From Malaya genurostris (lineage: Eukaryota > Arthropoda > Insecta > Diptera > Culicidae), in contig NC_080571.1 of the NCBI RefSeq assembly GCF_030247185.1, positions 346,921,879 to 346,985,878 of the forward strand: a DNA stretch of 64,000 bases, in the 5' to 3' direction. Below, one piece after another: positions 1 through 9,869 of this stretch. The notes below the pieces were generated by a model. The model worked only from the letters and a program-made list of their open reading frames with translations. It did not search any database and was not told the DNA's origin. The number at the start of each line of letters is the position of its first letter. Position 1 is the stretch's first letter. Both the position numbers and the translations under genes were made by a program.

Positions 1-905
1 CGTTTATGAGCGGCAGCAGCTGTCAAAGATGGCAGCTAAATATCGTCCAGGGCACAGGTTTTGGGTAGTGAAGGTACGGAATAAACTTTAGAGCGAACCA
101 ATAAAGTTTGTTTGATTAAATGGCAGTTTCGCTTCGGTTGTTTCGATCGTTAGTGTTTTCCCGATGCAACAAACTGGTTTTCGCATGGTGATACTTTTCC
201 TCAAACTGAAAAGTACCGATAGAGTTTTGCACATGTGTGCACGGTGAAATATTGGCGTCTTTCATTTTATCGGATTGACATAATAACTGCGAGAAAATGT
301 GAAAGCTTGTACAGGCGCTGCCACTGCCACTGAGGATTCCACGGATTCCACGCCGCGTCGCTGCCGAATTGAAATATTTATCATGCTCCAAATGGAACTG
401 TCAGTCTTTCGAAACGGTGTTGTTTGATTTTCTACTAGCTCGCAACTTTGGCAGAACTTCGTTCCACCCACATGTAGCCTTTTTTTTGCTTTTAGCATGT
501 AGCATTTGTCTTATTTGAGTTTGAGTCTGAAGCTGGGAAGTTGTTTATTGAAACTGTGTATTAATTGGCAAATGTTGCCACATTTTGTGGATCATTCTGA
601 CATGATATGTTGGGTATGGAAGGCAATCATCTGGTTCTACCTAACACTCCAATTTCCATTGAAAAAATCTAACGAGCAGTGGCGCAACAAGGGAAGGGCA
701 AACAAGACAATCTGCCTCGGGCCCCGCGCAGATAACGAAAAAAATATTCAAAAAATAATCTGACCAGTTGTGACACTGCCACAGTGGTTTGAATCGACTA
801 AAACGTGAACTTAATTCTCTAGCTGCTAAACCGTTGAACCGATAAACGCAAAAAGTTTCTTATATATGAAACATTTTCGTTTTAAACCCCCTCAAATCAA
901 TTTTT
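1..905. other. Unassigned AT-rich intergenic sequence
   Basis: No convincing coding region or complete mobile element is seen here. Short open frames on both strands lack recognisable motifs. Around 675-730 there is a GC-richer patch beginning GTGGCGCAACAAGGG that resembles a fragment of a dispersed repeat, but no boundaries are visible. Confidence 0.4.
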
Positions 906-920
906 TGGACATAACTTTTT

Positions 921-1150
921 GGCATTAAAAATGCCTTACTCTTCACTATACGGGGCCGGGTGTCAATTAAAAGTTTCAAAAATAGCCGCGTAACCTTTTT
1001 GTGTCATAATTTTGAACGTTAATAACTCGGTCATTTGTTGATGGATTGTTATAATTTAACAACCAATCGATTCGGAAACTTTTAACTTAAACATGTATGA
1101 CGACGTCGTTTCAGTATTTCAATAGCATACTATTGAAAAAATGGTTGGAA
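921..1150 (+). repeat. Unnamed dispersed repeat, copy A
   Basis: This segment runs from GGCATTAAAAATGCC to TATTGAAAAA. It matches 5704-5935 in the same orientation over about 230 bp with scattered substitutions. Shared blocks include TCATTTGTTGATGGAT and AACCAATCGATTCGGAAAC. The two copies flank the non-LTR retrotransposon but are not its target duplication. The family is not recognised. Confidence 0.7.
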
Positions 1151-1298
1151 TCGACCTATGTTTTCATCCACCAATCCCTGCTTTACAAAATGACGTCAAC
1201 TTCTTGTTCGGCATAGGAGGCTTTGCGTCATGCATAAAAAACACCGCATCGTTCTGCGTAGTATGAAGAGAAATCTATAAATATAGGCTGCACAATAT

Positions 1299-1308
1299 TT
1301 CTTTGCCT
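1299..1308 (+). repeat. 10-bp target-site duplication, left copy
   Basis: TTCTTTGCCT here is repeated exactly at 5445-5454, just after the poly(A) tract. This brackets the non-LTR element and fixes its ends. A TATAAATA motif lies at 1276-1283, about 25 bp upstream. Confidence 0.85.
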
Positions 1309-1407
1309 TCATTCTGTGTTTAGCTCTCTCCGAGTAAAGACGCATTTTTGAAAGTGTTATTGGAAAGTTTTCACGCGTTGTTCGATAGTTCGTCGGTATC
1401 CCAAGTA

Positions 1408-2577
1408 ATGGGAAAAGCGGGCTCTAGTAAAGGGCAATCCAGCTCAGGTGCTGGCAAACGTCAGCATGATCCAGATGCCGGCGGAGACGAAGCGGCTGCA
1501 ACCAAACGCCTGTTAGGCAAAAACAAGTTCGCTGGACTTGATGTTCAGGAAATTGAAAAGAAGGAGAAACTACCACCTTTCTACATACAGGGATTTCCTG
1601 CTACCCTTCGTACGGACCTCAACAGTCTGATCAGCCACGGTTTACAAGCAACAATCCGTATGTGTGCAAACGGATACAAAATCATCGTGCCATCTCGACT
1701 GCATTACAACTCAGTAGAGAACTACTTGAAGATGATGAAGCTGGAGTATTTCACCCACGACATCGCTTCCAGTAAACCTTTCAAGGTAGTTCTTCGTGGT
1801 CTACCGGATATGTTGTTGGAAGAGCTCCAGAAGGAACTGGCAGATAACAAACTGAAGCCAGTGGCAGTATATAAAATCAAACGGCATAACCAAAATGTCA
1901 AATACCGGGATCAGCTCTACCTGGTACATTTTGAACGAGGTTCTACAACGATTAGCGATTTGAAGAACACCAAAGCACTATTCCACATCATGGTAGAGTG
2001 GGAACGATACAAACCCGTCCACCGTGAGGTAACACAGTGCACCAATTGCCTTAAATATGGTCACGGCGCACGAAACTGCCACATCCAAAGCCGTTGCTCT
2101 ACCTGTGCCGGAAAACACCGAACCGAGGAATGCGAGCCGATGGGAGAACCGGCCATCAAATGTGCCAACTGCGGAGGCGAACATCACGCGACCAACAAAG
2201 CGTGTCCACAGCGAGCTGAATTTATCAAAGTGAGAAAAGCAGCGATGGAGAAAAAGCAACCAAAGCAGAAGCAGAAACAGATGCCACCGAAAGTACTGGA
2301 TATGTTCTTCCCACCGTTGAACCCGATACCACCTCTTTCCACTCCTCCACCGCCTCCCCTTGGTGGACAGCAACAGGTTCCTCCAGGATTCCGTAGTTAT
2401 GCTGATGCAGTAAACCAGCCCCCCACTGGTAATCAGCTCTACTCAATGGAACAGCTCGCCTTCCTATTTACGGAATTGGACAAGCAAACTCGTGCCTGTC
2501 GTACTGCGCAGGAACAAGTATCTGTAATGATGCTTTTTTATTACCGTCACGGGCAGCTCGTCAATAAGACTCCTTAA
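1408..2577 (+). CDS. Non-LTR retrotransposon ORF1 (Gag-like, zinc knuckles)
   Basis: This is a 389-residue nucleic-acid-binding protein. I chose the ATG at 1408 (MGKAGSSKGQ); the frame is open upstream to about 1348 but without an ATG. The N-terminus is basic and low-complexity, the middle resembles the RNA-binding region of Jockey ORF1 proteins, and three cysteine knuckles follow around residues 210-265 (CTNCLKYGHGARNC, CSTCAGKHRTEEC, CANCGGEHHATNKAC). A proline-rich stretch (PPLSTPPPPPLG) precedes the C-terminus. In this family the product coats the element RNA and accompanies it to the nucleus. The frame is uninterrupted. ORF2 overlaps its 3' end in the +1 frame. Confidence 0.85.
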   Translation: MGKAGSSKGQSSSGAGKRQHDPDAGGDEAAATKRLLGKNKFAGLDVQEIEKKEKLPPFYIQGFPATLRTDLNSLISHGLQATIRMCANGYKIIVPSRLHYNSVENYLKMMKLEYFTHDIASSKPFKVVLRGLPDMLLEELQKELADNKLKPVAVYKIKRHNQNVKYRDQLYLVHFERGSTTISDLKNTKALFHIMVEWERYKPVHREVTQCTNCLKYGHGARNCHIQSRCSTCAGKHRTEECEPMGEPAIKCANCGGEHHATNKACPQRAEFIKVRKAAMEKKQPKQKQKQMPPKVLDMFFPPLNPIPPLSTPPPPPLGGQQQVPPGFRSYADAVNQPPTGNQLYSMEQLAFLFTELDKQTRACRTAQEQVSVMMLFYYRHGQLVNKTP

Positions 2578-5220
2578 TTGGAACGCCCAATCTTTGGGTC
2601 CCAAGAAACTGGAATTCGCCGAATTCCTCAATACCGAAAACATCGATGTTGCAGTAGTCACCGAAACACACCTGAAGCCAAACATCAGCTTTAGTCTTCC
2701 GGATCATGTCATCGTACGTATGGATCGCACCTCTTCTGGGGGAGGTGGTGTGGCCATACTCATCAAAAGAGGCATTCGGTACAAGCTACTGCCTGCCTTC
2801 AAACTTCGCTTGCTGGAAACCATCGGGATTGAAATGGAAACAACGAGAGGACCCATTGTCATCATTGCAGCCTACTGTTCGAAGCAATCCAGCACACGGA
2901 ATGGTACGGCTGCAATGCTGAAAAACGACTTGTCATTGGTCACCCGACGGAATGGCAAATTTATCATCGGCGGAGATTTCAACGCTAGGCACGAAAGATG
3001 GGGAAATGGAAGGCGGAACCGGAACGGGCTCGTCCTCGCTGACCATCAAGAAGCGGGGCAGTACAACATCCTTGCCCCGGACTGCCCAACGAGATTGTCC
3101 AAATCGGGAGTCCATTCCGTTTTGGACATATTCCTCAGTAACATCGTCATCGACAGCCCTCCGGTCACCATCAATGACCTCTCATCCGACCACTATCCGG
3201 TGGTACTGACTCTGGACTCTCCAGCATCGACAGTGCCGATACAACATCGCCGGAACTACCACCGTGTCGACTGGCCACGATATCAACAAATCACCGATCA
3301 ACTCATCGACGTCGATCTGCCACTTGGTACCCCGGTGGAAATCGACGCAGCACTATCAAACATCCATCAAGCTATCGTGGTCGCTCGGGATAGGACGGTT
3401 CCGGCAGAACATCATCAGGTGAGTACCTCTCTCCAAATAGATAATACCACCAAATACATCATCCGTCTCCGGAACATCTTCCGAGACAATTTCAACGAAC
3501 TGGCGATCGTGCCAAGAAAACATCTTACAAAAATCTGACTAGGGTTATCAAGGAAAGATTGACTGACTTGCGGAATAAAGTATTCCAGAAAAAGCTGAGG
3601 CAAATTCCGCCTCATTCTAAGCCCTTCTGGTCAATGACGAAGGTGCTTAAGAATAAAAAACGACCTATCCCTCCACTGGTTTCGCCTGAGGGCGCAGATG
3701 AAGGGATACTTATAACACCCTTAGAGAAAGTGAATGAACTGGGGCGGCAGTTTGTGTGTTCCCACAATTTGGGACTTGACATAGTTAGTCCACATCAACG
3801 GGCCGTAGCCGACAGCGTAGCCGAAATTGATGGATCGGACAGTTTAGTACCTGAGGATATGAGAGTTACTGCCGATGAGCTGATAGCTTTTATGAAAAAA
3901 TCAAAAAACATGAAGGCCCCCGGTTTCGACAATACTTTTAACATCGAGCTGAAGCATCTGAGTACTCGCTCATTTGCTTTTCTAGCTAAAATATTCAACC
4001 GGTGCTGGGAGCTTGGCTACTTCCCTTCAATGTGGAAGTTAGCTAAAGTTATCCCAGTACTGAAACCGGGAAAAGATCCTTCTTTTTCCAAGAGCTATCG
4101 ACCCATCAGCTTACTCTCTGCCCTGTCTAAGCTGTTTGAGAAATCAATTCAAAGCCGAATCCTTGCATTCGCCGATCAACATGGTGTTTTCCTGGAGGAA
4201 CAGTTTGGGTTCCGGAAAGGAAGATCTACCATTCATCAACTCACGAGAGTTACCAACATCATTCGACGGAATAAGTCGGTGTCCAAGTCGACAGCAATGG
4301 CGATTTTGGACATCGAAAAAGCGTTCGACAATGTGTGGCACGATGGCCTGTTGTTCAAGCTTCATCGATACAATTTTCCGATGTATCTGATTAAGATCAT
4401 CAAAAGTTATCTCTCAAATAGAGCATTTCAGGTTTCTCTGCAAAATGTTCAATCGAACAAATTTTCCATCCCTGCAGGTGTGCCCCAAGGAAGTATCCTG
4501 GGTCCCATCCTGTATAACATTTTCACATCAGACATCCCACCTCTTCCGGGGGGTGGTGTCTTGTCACAGTTTGCTGACGATACGGCCATCCTTTATGATG
4601 GACGAGTCGTCAGTATTCTGAAGAACAAATTGCAGAGTGGTCTGGATGCTCTAAATGAATATTTCACCAACTGGAAAATTGTAATCAATGCGGCGAAAAC
4701 TCAGGTCATCCTGTTTCCGCATTCGAGATCGACTAGACTTGTTCCGTCTGACGAATGCAGAATTCGGTTCGGTGGCGCTGACGTGCAGTGGTCCGACGAG
4801 GTGGTCTATCTAGGACTAACGTATGACAGACATCTGATCTTCAGGTCACATGTTGAAAAAATAATCACCAAATGTAACATACTCATCAGGTCTCTGTACC
4901 CGTTGATATGTAGAACATCTAAACTGTGCCTGAAGAATCAGATGGCTGTCTACAAACAAATCATCTACCCCGCAATCGAATATGCAGTCCCCGTTTGGCG
5001 GGGTTGTGCACGGACACACAGACTGCGGCTCCAGAGAGTTCAAAACAAAATCCTTAAAATGATCCTGAATCTGCCCCCTTGGACGAGAACCAGTGAAGTG
5101 CATGAGCTAGCTTTCCTTGATACCCTAGAACAACGATTCGAACAACAAAATATAAAATTTGGAGAGAGGTGCTCTGCCTCAGAAATAGCAATAATTCAAA
5201 ATTTGAATGTTTTAGGTTAA
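2531..5220 (+). pseudogene. Non-LTR retrotransposon ORF2 (endonuclease-RT), one frameshift
   Basis: The first part (open from 2531, no ATG near the start, overlapping ORF1 by 47 nt) encodes an APE-type endonuclease: LLNWNAQS at the start, GGDFNARHERWG in the middle and SDHYPVVL near its end. The second part carries the reverse transcriptase, with GVPQGSILGP and the catalytic FADD at 4570-4581, followed by the usual thumb region. The two parts are in different frames. Both readings stay open past 3480-3540, and the switch is best explained by a 1-nt deletion near 3483. No RNase H is seen after the RT. Because the upstream frame lacks an ATG, ORF2 would need coupling to ORF1 termination or reinitiation. 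Confidence 0.85.
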
Positions 5221-5444
5221 GATAGATTAAGTAGGTAGGAGTATTTTAATAATTCAAACAAACAAAATTAAAATTTTGAAATGTAAATTAATCCAAGATA
5301 AACTCAATAACAACATTAAAAACTTAAGATAGGGAAACAAAGATGAAAGGACTATGAACCGAAACACTTGTAATGTAAACCATTGATGTAAAACGCAAAT
5401 TCATAGTAAATAAACATACAATTTAGTCAAAAAAAAAAAAAAAA

Positions 5445-5454
5445 TTCTTTGCCT
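5445..5454 (+). repeat. 10-bp target-site duplication, right copy
   Basis: TTCTTTGCCT repeats 1299-1308 exactly and directly follows the poly(A) tail. Confidence 0.85.
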
Positions 5455-5703
5455 AGTTGATGTTTGACTGTGAATGAAACAAGTAGCGCGTCCAGTGAGC
5501 TGATGATTTAATTGTATATGCGTTCACTTGCTGGATTGTCGCTTTTGTATTATGCGTTGGTGAAACTTCCTGCTGTCTGCACAACACCGCTTCGTGTTCG
5601 CTTGAATATCTTATATATCATCTAGCTATTGAAGAACCGAATCAGCGTGGTTATCGGTTCTTTTGAAACATCTCATGTATTTAGCAAATTGTTGGTCGAT
5701 TTT

Positions 5704-5935
5704 GCCATTAAAAATGCCTTACACTTCGCTTCCCGAGGCTGGGTGTCAAATTAAAACATGCAAAACTAATCGCGTAACATTTTTCTGCCATAATTTTGAA
5801 CGCTCATACCTCAGTCATTTGTTGATGGATTTATATAATTCAACAACCAATCGATTCGGAAACATTTAACTTAAACTTATGAGAAAACGTCATTTGAATA
5901 TTTCAATTGCATTCCATTGAAAAATTCATTTGAAT
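5704..5935 (+). repeat. Unnamed dispersed repeat, copy B
   Basis: Direct, diverged copy of 921-1150, beginning GCCATTAAAAATGCC. With copy A it suggests that the retrotransposon entered a locus that already held a tandem pair of this repeat. Confidence 0.7.
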
Positions 5936-6647
5936 TGAGTATTTTATTTTGGTTCTCTGGTAACTATCAGGCTAATTTAGTACTATCGGCAATAGATCTA
6001 ATTCGGATCTAAATTGCAGTGCTTGTTCCTCGATGATTTGTTAATGGATTTTCCACATTTAAATGATTCCAAAGCTACAATATTGTAAGCTTAAAAATGT
6101 TTTAATTTGTCAACGGATCGGTTTGCATACTTAAATCTCCATTCCCATACAAACAAAACGGTGGCGCGAAAATGGATTCAGTATAAAGTTGTGTTATTAT
6201 GATAATCATAGAAACTTCTTCTCCATTATATGTGACTGAACAAGTTGTTGTCCCACCAGGTATTAAACGCTTCAAAAGATTCAAAATTAAATTCTGAAAC
6301 TTCTAAAAGCGGCTTCCTCGGTTTGGTAGTATAAATGAGTTCCACAGGCTCACATATACAGTACAATTAGATGCAATATCATAGAGTATCAAAGATAAAC
6401 TAAAGGTAAGTTTACTTGCGATTTTACATGTATCGTTTGAATAGCAACCCTCGTAGAATTTGGTTAACCGCCAGTTTCAGTTCAATTATTATTTGCTTCA
6501 AAACACGCGTTGTAACTATGACAATGTTCATTCATGTGTTAATAACATCAAGTTACAATATGAACAATATTTCTGAATTTTGTTGCGTATCCATTTGGTA
6601 TATTCCTAATATGCCAAAGCGAAAATCAATGTAAGTAACTAAATATA
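5936..6647. other. Unassigned sequence
   Basis: AT-rich sequence with only short open frames lacking recognisable motifs. Nothing else is seen before the mariner-like element. Confidence 0.4.
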
Positions 6648-7568
6648 GGGTGATTTTTTAAGAGCTTGAGAACTTTTTTAAACAATAAAACGCATAAAAT
6701 TTGCAAAATCTCATCGGTTCTTTATTTTAAACGTTAGATTGGTACATGACATTTACTTTTTGAAGATAATTTCATTTAAATGTTGACCGCGGCTGCGTCT
6801 TAGGTGGTCCATTCGGAAAGTCCAATTTTGGGCAACTTTTTCGAGCATTTCGGCCGGAATAGCCCGAATTTCTTCGGAAATGTTGTCTTCCAAAGCTGGA
6901 ATAGTTACTGGCTTATTTCTGTAGACTTTAGACTTGACGTAGCCCCACAAAAAATAGTCTAAAGGCGTCAAATCGCATGATCTTGGTGACCAACTTACCG
7001 GTCCATTTCTTGAGATGAATTGTTCTCCGAAGTTTTCCCTCATAATGGCCATAGAATCGCGAGCTGTGTGGCATGTAGCGCCATCTTGTTGAAACCACAT
7101 GTCAACCAAGTTCAGTTCTTCCATTTTTGGCAACAAAAAGTTTGTTAGCATCGAACGATAGCGATCGCCATTCACTGTAACGTTGCGTCCAACAGCATCT
7201 TTGAAAAAATACGGTCCAATGATTCCACCAGCGTACAAACCACACCAAACAGTGCATTTTTCGGGATGCATGGGCAGTTCTTGAACGGCTTCTGGTTGCT
7301 CTTCACTCCAAATGCGGCAATTTTGCTTATTTACGTAGCCATTCAACCAGAAATGAGCCTCATCGCTGAACAAAATTTGTCGATAAAAAAGCGGATTTTC
7401 CGAATGGACCACCTAAGACGCAGCCGCGGTCAACATTTAAATGAAATTATCTTCAAAAAGTAAATGTCATGTACCAATCTAACGTTTAAAATAAAGAACC
7501 GATGAGATTTTGCAAATTTTATGCGTTTTATTGTTTAAAAAAGTTCTCAAGCTCTTAAAAAATCACCC
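6648..7568 (-). mobile_element. Tc1/mariner (DD41D type) derivative with 172-bp perfect inverted repeats
   Basis: Both ends read GGGTGATTTTTTAAGAGC inward, and the inverted repeat runs for 172 bp (6648-6819 and 7397-7568) without a mismatch that I can find. The left side is the original 3' end of a transposase gene. The right side is an inverted duplicate of it, including the last ~20 codons. TA precedes the left end; the right flank reads TTTA, so the TA duplication is imperfect. At ~920 bp the element is shorter than a full element of this superfamily because the N-terminal half of the gene is gone. Confidence 0.85.
6753..7412 (-). pseudogene. Mariner-like transposase, catalytic domain only (DD41D)
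   Basis: About 200 codons of an IS630/Tc1/mariner DDE transposase are open. Motif 1 is FSDEAHFWLNGYVNKQ, motif 2 is WFQQDGATCHTA, and the last acidic residue is in CDLTPLDYFLWG, which gives 41 residues between the second and third acidic positions. The N-terminal helix-turn-helix DNA-binding domains are missing. The open frame begins inside the duplicated end at 7397-7412 without an ATG, so the reading frame crosses the inversion joint by accident. The protein is unlikely to be made or active, but the catalytic triad is intact. Confidence 0.8.
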
Positions 7569-7569
7569 T

Positions 7570-8700
7570 TTATTTTATGCGGACTGTTTCACATTTTTCT
7601 TACTCGTATTGCTGCCATATTATTTACTGACACTTTCCGAAGATTATCGACGATTTTGAAGAAGGATTAATAAAATTACACTATTACTGAGCTTACTGGT
7701 ACAACATTTTTCGTTAAAATAAATAAAATCTTCTCTTGGATCGATTAACTGTTTATAAAATTAATAAGTTTGTACGTTTCTCGAAGATTATTGTCATAAA
7801 ATAGAACAGTTTCATTTGTTCAGGATTAAATCTTTAGGTTGTTTGTATCTAAAATTGAGCTTTCAAGTTACTTTGAATTCTAGTTAAAGGGCGTTATTCA
7901 AAATCTTAACAATGTAAAAAATTGTGGAAAGGGATCAAAATTGAATATAATTAATTATCAAGAAAGAATCTATTTGTCAATTTTATCATTCACCAATAAT
8001 CTAAGCGCTTAAACTAGAGCAAGTTTGTAATTAGTCAATTGAAAAAGTTTTTAGTTTAGTATATCATCATCTCTTTATTTTTGTATATATTATGAAGACC
8101 CTAGAAACGTTCCATTTTTAATGTTATTGTGCTCGGTCGTGTCTTGAATACAACCCTCTAATTTTTTCGTGATTGTTTTCAATGTCTACTACGTTCGAAA
8201 CAAATTAGTTTTCGCGAAAGTTGAAAATAAAAATTTGTGAAGCTGAACAAGCACTTCAGTTTAAACGGATCAGATTTCATTCATTTTTCCTAGAAAGTTA
8301 CGTTAGATTTGTACGCAGGGAAAGCAGTAAGCATTTATATTGGCAGTATAATAGCCTTTTATAGTCATAGCCGATTCTTCTTGCCCTATAAGTCGGCCAG
8401 ATATCAGAATTTAGAATGCACACCAGCTGTAAAGAAGCATTTTCAACCCCAAGAAGAAAAAAACAACCATTATAATTAGCCGCGTATCAATCTTATACAA
8501 GCATATCGAATGCATTTTGCAAATTAATTTCAAAATTGTCGTGAATAAGCATTAACTTGGCCTCATAGATGAGTACATCCAAAATGTCTAAATATGTCAA
8601 AATATAGCACGAACACTACTTTGAAAATAATCAAACAGGTGTAGGTGGAAAAAGTTTACGGAAATGAGTACCTCAAAAAAATTGAAAAATTTTGTCAGAA
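7570..8700. other. Unassigned AT-rich intergenic sequence
   Basis: No coding region, inverted repeat or known repeat family is recognised in this stretch. Confidence 0.4.
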
Positions 8701-8715
8701 GTGTATTATCGAAAT

Positions 8716-9161
8716 ATGAAGCGATATAGTGAAATGGACGTATCAACTTTACGCGATCAGCTAAAACATTCGTACACCAAAAATATTGTATTCAAAAATG
8801 AGAATTCTGATCCTGTAATATGCAGCAAGCTTCCGTAAATTCGACAAAAAATGCTCGTGTCACGTTGACTACTTTGAGAAGTAATGATATTGCTTTGGAT
8901 ACTGAAGACAAGGAATGAGAATCAGCTTCAGAAAGTGATTATTACAGTCCTGATGGTGAATCAGATGAGGATGTTGAACAAGAAGAGGCATGTTCAGATC
9001 TCACATCTTTCATACGTCAATGGAGTTTGGAATATAAAATAACGCATTCAGCATTAATACCTCTTTTGTCACGTCTGTCACAAAATGATTGCAAGCTTCC
9101 CAAGGACCCACGATACTTACTTGAAACTCCTCGGAAATCCGCTAACATTACTGAAATACAA
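8716..9161 (+). pseudogene. Decayed N-terminal fragment of an insect transposon-like protein
   Basis: An ATG at 8716 opens a 40-codon frame, which stops and continues in another frame through an acidic stretch (SESDYYSPDGESDEDVEQEE) to HSALIPLLSRLSQNDCKLPK and LLETPRK. The combination of an acidic linker with a PKDPRYLLETPR-like motif is reminiscent of N-terminal regions of large insect transposase-related proteins, but I cannot name the family. At least one stop (about 8917) and a frame change break it. It is cut at the 3' side by the GCCGAA-repeat element. Confidence 0.35.
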
Positions 9162-9735
9162 GGGCCATTTCGCCGAAAGCCATTTTGCCGAAAGAGTCAT
9201 TTCGCCGAATCCTGAAATTGTCTTAAAATCGTAATTGGAATTGATTCAAAATAAAGACAAATGGAAGATGATAACGTTAACGCCCGTTTTGTTGACCTAC
9301 AATTGTACTTCTTGAATATTGATCAATTGATTCATGAACCTCAGCTACTAAGCATCGAAGCAATTGCATAGATGTATCTACCTGACAAATGTATGTTGTA
9401 TTTTCCGTTTATCAACTGAAAATGAAAAAATATCTAATGCGGCTACGCCACATCGTTTTGGTTTATGTGCTCGCTACCGCTCGTTCGGACTTAACTGCAG
9501 CAAAGAAACCTAGCTTTGAGTAGACCGGGCAAACGATGCGGTTACAGGTTTGTATGCAAGAGGCCGCCGCTTCCAACGGCGGGTCGGCGGCCGACTCAGG
9601 CTCAAAGCCGCCGAGGCATCTCAACTTCGGTTATGTGGCTGCGCCACATCAGTTATATGGGAGACATAACATACAGGAGACATGACCTTTTCGGCGAAAT
9701 GGCATTCAACGAAACAACTTTCGGCGAAATGACCC
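9162..9735. mobile_element. Non-autonomous element with GCCATTTCGCCGAAA subrepeats at both ends
   Basis: The left end (9162-9213) contains three ~16-bp units related to GCCATTTCGCCGAAA. The right end (9684-9735) carries the same units inverted, ending GGCGAAATGACCCG. The terminal ~48 bp align as inverted repeats with a few mismatches. The interior is unusually GC-rich (about 9430-9650) and contains a perfect small hairpin, ATGTGGC-TGC-GCCACAT, near 9641. No transposase is present and no target duplication is clear. Similar GCCGAA-terminated repeats occur in other insect genomes, to my knowledge. Confidence 0.65.
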
Positions 9736-9869
9736 GCTCCCGTTTATTTGACCATCCGCAGAAATTGGTAAGTATTTTACATCAATATTAAAAAAGCAAG
9801 AAATTGAATTTTCAAAGGAATTTGTTGATGGGGGTCTGAGGCCTAAGTTAATTTAAGTAAAGAGGTCCA

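Larger units (their letters stand above)
1309..5444 (+). mobile_element. Jockey-like non-LTR retrotransposon, nearly full length
   Basis: The element begins TCATTCTGTG, has a 99-nt 5' UTR, ORF1 (Gag-like) and ORF2 (endonuclease plus reverse transcriptase), a ~210-nt 3' UTR and a poly(A) tail of about 15 nt. It is bracketed by a 10-bp duplication (TTCTTTGCCT). The ORF arrangement, the APE-type endonuclease and the absence of an RNase H domain fit the Jockey clade; this assignment is from motifs only. The 5' end looks complete because the duplication abuts a plausible initiator-like first base. One frameshift near 3483 splits ORF2, so this copy is probably dead, although otherwise well preserved. 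Confidence 0.85.

Noticed and set aside
2225..2446. Open frame on the minus strand across retrotransposon ORF1
   Set aside because: Shadow of the + strand ORF1; its product has no domain and codon pattern follows the ORF1 reading.
2531..2577. -1 programmed frameshift at the TTTTTTA run between ORF1 and ORF2
   Set aside because: ORF2 is in the +1 frame relative to ORF1, so a -1 slip would not reach it.
7266..7463. Open frame on the + strand ending with the same residues as the mariner transposase
   Set aside because: It arises because the transposase C-terminus is duplicated inverted; the upstream part is antisense to the transposase and not a gene.
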